Below, piece after piece: positions 14,987-21,074 of a stretch of 25,431 nucleotides of DNA. The notes under the pieces were generated by a model. It ran no database searches. It worked only from the letters and a program-made list of their open reading frames with translations, and was not told the DNA's origin. Position numbers and translations under genes: made by a program. Location: contig JACMPN010000571.1 in NCBI GenBank assembly GCA_014377495.1, positions 1 through 25,431 on the forward strand, written 5' to 3'. Position 1 is the first letter of the stretch. Every line of letters begins with the position of its first letter. The stretch is from Candidatus Sericytochromatia bacterium. GTDB taxonomy: Bacteria > Cyanobacteriota > Sericytochromatia > JACMPN01.

Positions 14987-15365
14987 AAGCAACGGCTTTG
15001 GCGGCGAGTGTTCCCAGCCAGACGGCCAACAGGCCCATGGTGACGCTGCCGAGGACGTTGGCGAAAGCAGCGAGTGTCTGGCCGTTTTTGAACAGTTGCA
15101 GCGACTCCCACCCGAAGGTGGAAAACGTCGTGTACGCCCCGAGAAACCCGACCGCCACCACCAGCCGCCATTCGAGCGGCACGGCGACTGGCCGGATGAG
15201 GGCCCAGGTCCCGAAAAAGCCCAGGAGCAGGCAGCCGCTGACATTGATGACGAAGGTGCCGAAGGGGAACCCAGTCCCCCAGCGTGCGGCGATCCAGAGG
15301 CCGAGCTGGTAGCGGCTGTAAGCGCCCAGCCAGCCCCCGAGACCGATCAGGAAAAAGTGCTGCAT
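14985..15365 (-). CDS. crcB: Fluoride channel FluC/CrcB
   Basis: This 126-residue protein with four membrane helices works as an antiparallel dimer that lets fluoride leave the cell. Family motifs are G-L-G-G-W-L-G-A-Y-S-R-Y (residues 8-19), G-T-F-V-I-N-V-S-G-C-L-L-L-G-F (about 36-50) and G-F-L-G-A-Y-T-T-F-S-T-F (about 73-84), with the two Phe of the fluoride path. The first residues lead straight into helix 1. It lies 30 bases after the AhpD-like gene and is probably co-transcribed with it. No fluoride riboswitch is visible in the 30-base gap. The ribosome site is weak, so coupling to the upstream gene is likely. Confidence 0.95.
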   Translation of the reverse strand: MQHFFLIGLGGWLGAYSRYQLGLWIAARWGTGFPFGTFVINVSGCLLLGFFGTWALIRPVAVPLEWRLVVAVGFLGAYTTFSTFGWESLQLFKNGQTLAAFANVLGSVTMGLLAVWLGTLAAKAVA

Positions 15366-15395
15366 TGAAGCTGCTTTGACTGATACGAGAGGGGG

Positions 15396-15929
15396 TTAGC
15401 GGGTAACTTCGACCTCCAGGGCATTCGCCATGCGGTTGAAAAAGTTGAACGCCGCCACGACGCCCACCAGCTCGATGATCTGGCCTTCGTCAAATTGCTG
15501 GCTGAGGGCGTCGTAGAGGTGATCGGGCAACCCGCGTTCGGGGTGGCGGGTCATCCATTCGCCCAAGGCCAGGGCCGCCTGCTCGGGTGGCGAGAAGGTC
15601 TGGGCCTCGGAGCCCTGCTCGAGGGCGTTGATCATCGAGTCCGTGGCGCCGGCTGCCAGGGCCAGGGCCGTGTGGGACGACTGACAGTAGCCGCAGCTGT
15701 TGAGCAAACTGACCCGCACGGCCAGCATTTCCTTCAGGGCCACGGGCACCGTGCCGGAATCGTCGTAAAGGGACTTCATGAGCTGGCCGGCGGCGGCCAT
15801 GAAGACGGGACGGCGGGCCAGGGTCCGGAACAGGTTGGGGACGTTGCCACGCTTGGCCATAAACGTATCGAAGATGGCCTTGGCGTCGGCCGAGACCTCG
15901 CCTGGCTCTAATGGACGCATGCGGGGCAT
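15396..15929 (-). CDS. AhpD-like/carboxymuconolactone decarboxylase family protein
   Basis: This 177-residue all-helical protein carries the AhpD redox motif: Glu67, then N-S-C-G-Y-C-Q-S-S-H (Cys79, Cys82, His86), so it probably acts as a peroxidase or disulfide reductase rather than a decarboxylase. P-N-L-F-R-T-L-A-R-R-P (31-41) and the C-terminal F-N-F-F-N-R-M-A-N are typical of the uncharacterised peroxidase-related subgroup. ATG 15929 follows GGAGGA closely, and the longer frame to 16091 is rejected. It is divergent from the methyltransferase and likely in one transcript with crcB. Confidence 0.92.
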   Translation of the reverse strand: MPRMRPLEPGEVSADAKAIFDTFMAKRGNVPNLFRTLARRPVFMAAAGQLMKSLYDDSGTVPVALKEMLAVRVSLLNSCGYCQSSHTALALAAGATDSMINALEQGSEAQTFSPPEQAALALGEWMTRHPERGLPDHLYDALSQQFDEGQIIELVGVVAAFNFFNRMANALEVEVTR

Positions 15930-15971
15930 GGTATCCTCCGAAGAATGGTATTTTTGTCTCCCCAATGGTAT
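15928..15971. repeat. Three ATGGTAT direct repeats in the divergent promoter region
   Basis: ATGGTAT occurs at 15928-15934, 15945-15951 and 15965-15971, spaced 17 and 20 bases. The second reads TG-G-TATTTT, a possible extended -10 on the plus strand, and on the minus strand the third reads TG-A-TACCAT. The first includes the complement of the AhpD start codon. This may be a regulator site or coincidence with promoter-like sequence. Confidence 0.35.
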
Positions 15972-16093
15972 CAGAGGCCGCCCAACGTGCAGTGCAGATC
16001 GTCGCCACCTTGGCCAGTTTGGGTGATAGCGGTTCCAGGCAGGGACGGCTAGGCTCCGAGGCAGGCAAATCAGGGTTTCTCGAGGGACCAACC

Positions 16094-16807
16094 GTGTACA
16101 TTCAAGCCATCTACAAACTCTGGGCCCGGTACTACGATGACTTCAATGGCTGGTTTTCCAACTGGAAAGGCATCCGCCAGGCCGAAGTCGCCCTCGAACA
16201 TGCGCTGACCACCAACCTGCAGACCGATTCCCGGATCCTCGATCTCGGCTGCGGCACCGGTTACAACGTCGACCGCATCGCCCGGCTGGGCCTGCCCTTT
16301 GCCGACTACCGCGGCTTGGATCTCTCCGAGCACATGTTGGAGGCCGCCCGCAAAAAGCACGGCGACCGCCCCGACGTCCATTTCGACACGATCCGCCTCG
16401 ACAGCGACGCCCTGCCCGAGGGCGAGTACGACGTCGTCCTCTCCACCTGGGTTTTTTCCCACCTGGCGGAACCCGAGCGCCTGGTCCAGGGGATCATGGA
16501 GCGGCTCAAGCCCGGCGGCCTGCTGCTGGCCACCTTCAAGGCTGAGCGCAACTGGCTCGTCGATACCCTGCTCTGGCCCTGCTACAAGATGTATCACGCC
16601 CTGCCGGTGCGGCGCAGCAGCGTCGCCCGCTTTCCGAACATGATCCGGATAGAGCGCTTTTGGGGCGGTTGGGCGACCTTTATCGTCTGCCAGCGGCCGC
16701 TCGATCCGCAGCCCGACCTGACGGTGAGTATCGAATCCCAGCCCGCCGCCGTCCAAAGCGTCGAGGCGCTGCCCGTGCGGCTGACCGGCCAGTTCGCCCA
16801 GGGGTAA
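16094..16807 (+). CDS. Class I SAM-dependent methyltransferase
   Basis: This 237-residue cytoplasmic protein has a clear Rossmann methyltransferase core: R-I-L-D-L-G-C-G-T-G-Y (47-57, SAM binding), Y-R-G-L-D-L-S-E-H-M-L (72-82), Y-D-V-V-L-S-T-W-V-F-S-H-L (112-124) and R-L-K-P-G-G-L-L-L-A-T-F (137-148). The substrate is not evident; similar small enzymes act on quinones, lipids or metabolites. GTG 16094 follows GAGGGA at good spacing and opens with Y-I-Q-A-I-Y-K-L-W-A-R-Y-Y-D, the helix usual before this core. The longer frame to 15911 overlaps the AhpD gene and is rejected. The C-terminal 30 residues are less conserved in character. Confidence 0.88.
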   Translation: MYIQAIYKLWARYYDDFNGWFSNWKGIRQAEVALEHALTTNLQTDSRILDLGCGTGYNVDRIARLGLPFADYRGLDLSEHMLEAARKKHGDRPDVHFDTIRLDSDALPEGEYDVVLSTWVFSHLAEPERLVQGIMERLKPGGLLLATFKAERNWLVDTLLWPCYKMYHALPVRRSSVARFPNMIRIERFWGGWATFIVCQRPLDPQPDLTVSIESQPAAVQSVEALPVRLTGQFAQG

Positions 16808-16820
16808 GCACCTCTCACCG

Positions 16821-16845
16821 GATGGCCCCAGCCCAGCGGGCCATC
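16821..16845 (+). terminator. Hairpin after the methyltransferase
   Basis: GATGGCCC (16821-16828) pairs with GGGCCATC (16838-16845) around a 9-base loop, 13 bases after the TAA stop; only GTTAA follows. It is a plausible terminator separating this gene from the lipoprotein at 16973. Confidence 0.6.
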
Positions 16846-16856
16846 GTTAAGCATCA

Positions 16857-16884
16857 GTCAAGAACAGGTCAAGTTTGCCTCAAG
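16857..16884 (+). promoter_or_regulatory. Triple TCAAG direct repeat, 11-bp period (OmpR/PhoB-type operator candidate)
   Basis: TCAAG occurs at 16858-16862, 16869-16873 and 16880-16884, exactly 11 bases apart; the first two are preceded by G. Tandem half-sites on one helix face with an 11-bp period are how OmpR/PhoB-family response regulators bind, and the first two units read loosely like Pho boxes (CAGTCAA and AGGTCAA). It lies 89-116 bases upstream of ATG 16973. No clear -10 follows at the expected distance. Confidence 0.4.
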
Positions 16885-16972
16885 CTGCCCGCGCTGACCG
16901 GTTTTCGGCACAAGGTTCCCCGTCCCCCGATCGATAACGTGAACACCAAGGGACATTAATGGGGGACAGGTT

Positions 16973-18307
16973 ATGCAGAGCGGACGGTACGTTGCAGGAT
17001 GCCTCGCGGCACTGTTACTCGTCGGTTGCGGTGGCCGGATGAAGGCCCCCGGCAGCGTCAACTGGCCCACCAGCTACCTGCCGGCCAACAACACCGTCAC
17101 GGCTTCCCCGAGCCCCGCACCGTCCACCGGGCCGTATGTGGCGCCCAAGGGCAAAGGCAAAGTGAACGGCACCGTCATCGACATGAGCGGCCGTCCCCTG
17201 GGCAACGTCAAGATCACCGTCGATGCCGCCACGGGCCTCACCGCCTCTACCGATGCCAACGGGAGCTTTCACCTCGCCGACGTACCGGCCGGATGGCAAT
17301 TCGTCACCTGCAACTACGAAGGCCAGATTTTCCCGGGCTCCGTCAACGTCCTTGCCGATGGCGACACCAAGATGGCACCGATCACCTACGACAACCGCTA
17401 CAACGGCTTCGGCAACCAGGCGAACGGCTACTTTGAGCTGCCGATCAAGAAATTCCCCTACGAGTGGCGGATCACGGGCGTCTCGTCCTGGTCCGGCACG
17501 ATCTACACGACGGCCGTGGACAACGGTGGCACGCTCAAGGCCGGCACCGTGTTCCGCATGGACACCCGCAGCGAAAAGACCTGGACGGAGATCGGCGATC
17601 AACTTTTCGGCGTCAGCCGTCCCCTCAGGGAGACCGCCGCCGGCCTGGCCATGGGTCCTGACCGGCTCTATATCACCGATGGCAAGGCGGGTCTGTTCAG
17701 CTGCAACCCCCAAAAGGGCAGCCCCAAAAAGGCGGCCAAGGCCGGGATGACCGACGTCACCGTCGGCGGCGGCAAGGTCTTCGTCAAGACCGACAGCGGC
17801 GTGCAGGTCACCGACGAAGACCTGACCAGCTTTACGACGCTCGCCGGGATGACTGCCACGGGCGGCATCGGCGCCGATCCCACCGGCAACCTGTACGCCG
17901 TCAGCGGCAACACAATCAAACGATACGCCGGCAAAGCGGAAACCTTCATCTCCGGCTTGAGCGCCCCGATCGACGTCGCCGCCGATCGCCAGGGCTTCAT
18001 CTACGTGCTGGAGCAGACGAATGTGAAACGGTTCGATGCGACAGGCCAGATCGTCGGCGTCTTTCCGATCAGCGCCGCCCAGCCCGTCGCCATCTCCTGC
18101 GACGAGTCCGGTGCCGTCTTCGTGGCCGACCAGGGCAAGGCCCCCCGCCCGTCGCGGGTCCTGCGTTTCACCCCGGCCAGCAAGCCCGGCACCCCGCAAC
18201 CCTCCCCAACGCCTTACGACTCCTTCACGCCGGACGGCAGCTCAGGCCACGACAGCGGCAATAACGCCTATAACGCCAGCCCCAACACTGGCAGCTACGG
18301 TTACTAG
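16973..18307 (+). CDS. Lipoprotein with carboxypeptidase-regulatory-like and beta-propeller domains
   Basis: This is a 444-residue predicted lipoprotein; the lipobox L-V-G-C ends the signal peptide at Cys19. A Ser/Pro/Ala linker (about 40-58) leads to a carboxypeptidase regulatory-like Ig fold (60-125: G-K-V-N-G-T-V-I-D-M-S-G-R-P-L-G-N-V-K, then T-D-A-N-G-S-F-H-L-A-D-V-P-A-G). Residues 165-400 are propeller-like repeats (R-L-Y-I-T-D-G, G-N-L-Y-A-V-S-G-N-T-I-K-R-Y, G-F-I-Y-V-L-E-Q-T-N-V-K-R-F-D). The tail is rich in Pro, Ser, Asn and Gly. It is a surface-binding or structural role by analogy; the ligand is unknown. GGGGGACAGG precedes the ATG. It is similar in plan to the NHL lipoprotein at 3606-5333, suggesting a lineage-specific family. 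Confidence 0.82.
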   Translation: MQSGRYVAGCLAALLLVGCGGRMKAPGSVNWPTSYLPANNTVTASPSPAPSTGPYVAPKGKGKVNGTVIDMSGRPLGNVKITVDAATGLTASTDANGSFHLADVPAGWQFVTCNYEGQIFPGSVNVLADGDTKMAPITYDNRYNGFGNQANGYFELPIKKFPYEWRITGVSSWSGTIYTTAVDNGGTLKAGTVFRMDTRSEKTWTEIGDQLFGVSRPLRETAAGLAMGPDRLYITDGKAGLFSCNPQKGSPKKAAKAGMTDVTVGGGKVFVKTDSGVQVTDEDLTSFTTLAGMTATGGIGADPTGNLYAVSGNTIKRYAGKAETFISGLSAPIDVAADRQGFIYVLEQTNVKRFDATGQIVGVFPISAAQPVAISCDESGAVFVADQGKAPRPSRVLRFTPASKPGTPQPSPTPYDSFTPDGSSGHDSGNNAYNASPNTGSYGY

Positions 18308-18398
18308 TCATCGCACCCTGAACCATGTCGGCACGGGGTGATCGGTTGCCGGCATTGCAAAACGGGGCTCTGATTAGCGCTGAGGCCAAGATGCCTTC

Positions 18399-18407
18399 TG
18401 CTATGAT
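18399..18407 (+). promoter_or_regulatory. Extended -10 promoter with very short leader
   Basis: TG-C-TATGAT (18399-18407) is an extended -10 with five of six consensus bases. It ends 19 bases before ATG 18427, so the leader would be about 12 bases. No -35 is visible. Confidence 0.45.
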
Positions 18408-18426
18408 TGCCCTATTGCAGCGATAG

Positions 18427-19293
18427 ATGGGTGGCATGGACAAAAAACCAAAACGGCGCCACGAATACACGGATTCCTTTTCCCGCAGCGAAGATCCCAT
18501 GACCGCTCTGGGCCTACCGGCGCGCAGCGGTCAGACCGGTCGCCTGCAGCCATTGCCGCCGACCCCGGCCGGCCGGCCCCTGTCCGCCGAAGTGCCGGCA
18601 CCCCGCCCTCCGGTCGCCCGGTCGCCCATCAAGATCAGGATCGCCGCCCTCGGCACCGGTCCATTGGCCCAAAAGTTCGACAGCGTCCTCGACAAAGGGG
18701 CCGACAGCCTGGCGACCGTCCTGTTCGGGGCCGTGCAGGTCGTGATTATGCCGCTGATCAAGGTCCTCTCCTGGCCGCTGGTCCTGATCCAGTACCTGAT
18801 CACTTTGCCGCTGCAGATGGTCACCGGCGTCATCGATTTTGTCACCGGGCTGATGGGCGGGTTTGCAACGCCACCGGGCCGCCCCGCCGTCTCGACCAGG
18901 CGCGCCGCCACACCGACAGCGCCGCCTCCACCAGAGACGAGTCTGGAATTGGGCTTCGTCAGTCTGTATCAGCAGGGGATCCGGTTTCTGACGGTCCGTA
19001 ATGTCGCCCTGGTCAATCCGGAGCACCTGCAGCTGTCGGATGCGGACGCGATCATCATGGCCCGCGCCCTGCTCGAGATCCAGGCCAGTGCCCAGTTCGC
19101 CGACGACCTGCCGTCGCCTGTCAAAGGCCCGTACGCCGACCGGCCGATCAGCGAGATCATGGCCCTGATCGACCGTCGGGAGCTTTTTGCCTTTCTGGCC
19201 TACGTCGAGTCCCACCCGCAGCCCTTTCTGGAGCGGCAACTGAAGCTCTCGGAGGCCTTTGCGACGTGGGTTCATAAGGGCGCACCAAATTAA
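18427..19293 (+). CDS. Membrane-associated protein of unknown function
   Basis: This is a 288-residue protein I do not recognise. Residues 1-65 are basic and then Pro-rich and probably disordered (P-L-P-P-T-P-A-G-R-P-L, A-P-R-P-P-V-A-R-S-P). Residues 95-145 are strongly hydrophobic with Pro breaks (Q-V-V-I-M-P-L-I-K-V-L-S-W-P-L-V-L-I-Q-Y-L-I-T-L-P-L-Q-M), fitting one or two membrane-inserted or surface-lying helices. A Pro/Ala/Thr linker (147-170) precedes a soluble helical domain (172-285) with D-A-D-A-I-I-M-A-R-A-L-L-E-I. The start is ATG 18427 or ATG 18436; neither has a clear ribosome site, and a short leader is predicted. The DUF2993 gene follows 95 bases on, so a shared envelope role is possible but unproven. 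Confidence 0.75.
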   Translation: MGGMDKKPKRRHEYTDSFSRSEDPMTALGLPARSGQTGRLQPLPPTPAGRPLSAEVPAPRPPVARSPIKIRIAALGTGPLAQKFDSVLDKGADSLATVLFGAVQVVIMPLIKVLSWPLVLIQYLITLPLQMVTGVIDFVTGLMGGFATPPGRPAVSTRRAATPTAPPPPETSLELGFVSLYQQGIRFLTVRNVALVNPEHLQLSDADAIIMARALLEIQASAQFADDLPSPVKGPYADRPISEIMALIDRRELFAFLAYVESHPQPFLERQLKLSEAFATWVHKGAPN

Positions 19294-19388
19294 TGCTAAG
19301 ACCTGGTGAAATGCCCGCAAGTTGATGCATCGCGGCATCGATAACCCCAGAGGTCGAGGCAGTACAGGGATATCAAAGGGGGCTAGTG

Positions 19389-20660
19389 ATGGCAGTCGTA
19401 CCGAGTTCCGGGCTCTCACCCGGCGGCGCGTCTGCGTACGATCGCTGGCAGACGATGGTTCAGAGCACCAAGCAGGGCATGCCCAGTGGTGCCAAGCCGA
19501 TCGAGCCCCACGTCACCCGCCTCCAGGGCCGCAATCTCGTCTTCGGCGCCGGCGACAGCCTCAAGCTGAGCATGCCGCAGCTGGATGCCGACATCATCGA
19601 CCTGACGCCTGCCGACCCGCTGAACATGGACGACCGTGCCTCCTGGCAGCTGAATATCCGCGGCGCCGAGGTGATGCTCACCGACGGCCAGATCACGACC
19701 TTCCTGCGGGCCCAGCTGGGCGACTCCGCCAAAGCGGTCCAAAACCTGCAGATCCGCTTTCTGCCTGACAACAAGCTTGAAGTCACCGGCAAAGCCACCA
19801 AGCTGCATATCGGCTTCACGGTCAAGGCCGACATCCGCCTGGACGACAAGAAGCGCATGGCCCTCGTGCCGACCAGCATCAAATTCGGTATTTTGAGCCT
19901 GCTGCCACTCGCCAAGACCTTCAACCTGAATATCGAGAAGCTTGCCAAGTTCAGCGACAAGCAGGGCCGTTTCGGCATCACCGGCAACAATTTCTGGATC
20001 GATCCCGCCCACCTGAGCGACAGCCCGAAGATCGTCGGCACCGTCAGCCAGGTCCGCAGCCAACAGGGTTTCCTGTCCATCTATATGGGCAAGGCCGACG
20101 CGGTCCACCCGTTGTGGCTCCCCCATGCCGGCAACTACGCCACCCTGACGGGAGGCCACCTCATCACTGGCGGCCAGATCATCAAGAACCCCGAGATCCT
20201 CCTGCGGGACAAGACGGCCAACGATCCCTTCAACATGGACGACGAGCCGGGCCGGACGACCACGGTCGTGCATGGCGAAGTCACGTTGCCACAAGCCAAG
20301 CTCAACGCAATCATCGACAGTGCCGTCGGCGACGGCGACACCTTCCAGGTCAAGAAGTTTTCGATGACCGAAAAAGGCGCCAAGATCAACGGCACCCTCA
20401 AGGGTTTCCTGCCGGTCGAGATCTACCTGCGGTTCGCCCGCAGCAAGGACGGGATGCTCAAGATCGAGCCTCATGGCGGCAAGCTGAGCTTCATCCCCAT
20501 CCCCGGTGGGTTGCTGCGCTCGATCATCGGCGGCATGCTCAAGGGCTCCACCAAAGAGGGCGACGGCTTCGTCGTGGGTCCGGACATGCTCGGCAGCACC
20601 CAGCTCGGCCAGCTGATCAGCGTCACGAACACCAACGGCGCCCTCGAACTGAAGATTTGA
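19389..20660 (+). CDS. DUF2993-like (LmeA-type) protein with two tandem lobes
   Basis: This 423-residue protein, without signal peptide or TM helix, resembles DUF2993 proteins of Cyanobacteria and Actinobacteria, a fold thought to bind lipids. It is internally duplicated: D-P-L-N-M-D-D at 76-82 and D-P-F-N-M-D-D at 279-285, with G-A-E-V (92-95) and H-G-E-V (295-298) at the same 203-residue offset. Each is followed by a helix and then a strand-turn-strand (K-L-E-V-T-G-K-A near 129 and K-I-N-G-T-L near 332). ATG 19389 follows AAAGGGGG (19375-19382); an in-frame GTG just before it is unlikely. The DUF192 gene overlaps its stop. Confidence 0.8.
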   Translation: MAVVPSSGLSPGGASAYDRWQTMVQSTKQGMPSGAKPIEPHVTRLQGRNLVFGAGDSLKLSMPQLDADIIDLTPADPLNMDDRASWQLNIRGAEVMLTDGQITTFLRAQLGDSAKAVQNLQIRFLPDNKLEVTGKATKLHIGFTVKADIRLDDKKRMALVPTSIKFGILSLLPLAKTFNLNIEKLAKFSDKQGRFGITGNNFWIDPAHLSDSPKIVGTVSQVRSQQGFLSIYMGKADAVHPLWLPHAGNYATLTGGHLITGGQIIKNPEILLRDKTANDPFNMDDEPGRTTTVVHGEVTLPQAKLNAIIDSAVGDGDTFQVKKFSMTEKGAKINGTLKGFLPVEIYLRFARSKDGMLKIEPHGGKLSFIPIPGGLLRSIIGGMLKGSTKEGDGFVVGPDMLGSTQLGQLISVTNTNGALELKI

Positions 20661-21043
20661 GCCGGTCAGTCCGCCTGATCAACTCCGGCAGCGGTCAGCC
20701 TCTGATCGCCCGGCTGAGTCTCGCCATCAATCCCTGGACGCGCCTGCGCGGCCTGTTCGGCACGTCCCCCCTGCAGCCCGATCAGGGCCTGTGGCTGGAG
20801 CCATGCAACAGCGTGCACATGATCGGGATGCGCTACGCCCTCGACGTGGTCTTCGTGGACAAGGCGGGTCTGGTCGTCCGGCTGGTGCCCCATCTGCGGC
20901 CCTGGCAACTCAGCCCCATCGTGCGCGGGGCCCGGGCGGCCATCGAGCTGGCGGCAGGATCGATCGAGCGGCTGGACATCCGGCTCGGCCAGACCCTCCG
21001 CTACGACACCACCGAAGCCACACAGGGCGCCCCACACCCGTAG
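20657..21043 (+). CDS. DUF192 family protein
   Basis: This 128-residue protein of the DUF192 fold has the family core R-L-R-G-L-F-G-T-S-P-L, G-L-W-L-E-P-C-N-S-V-H-M-I-G-M-R-Y-A-L-D-V-V-F-V-D-K-A-G (residues about 44-72) and I-E-L-A-A-G-S-I-E-R-L-D-I-R-L-G. The function is unknown across the family; members are often exported and clustered with secretion or lipid genes. Here there is no signal peptide. The only reasonable start is TTG 20657, which overlaps the TGA of the DUF2993 gene (TTGA), so translation is almost certainly coupled. It converges on the histidine kinase, 31 bases away. Confidence 0.85.
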   Translation: MSRSVRLINSGSGQPLIARLSLAINPWTRLRGLFGTSPLQPDQGLWLEPCNSVHMIGMRYALDVVFVDKAGLVVRLVPHLRPWQLSPIVRGARAAIELAAGSIERLDIRLGQTLRYDTTEATQGAPHP

Positions 21044-21074
21044 CGGAACGGTGCAGGGCCGGTCACAGCCTGAC

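Noticed and set aside
15366..15395. Fluoride riboswitch upstream of crcB
   Set aside because: The gap is only 30 bases and lacks the conserved pseudoknot sequence; the gene is likely read through from the AhpD-like gene.
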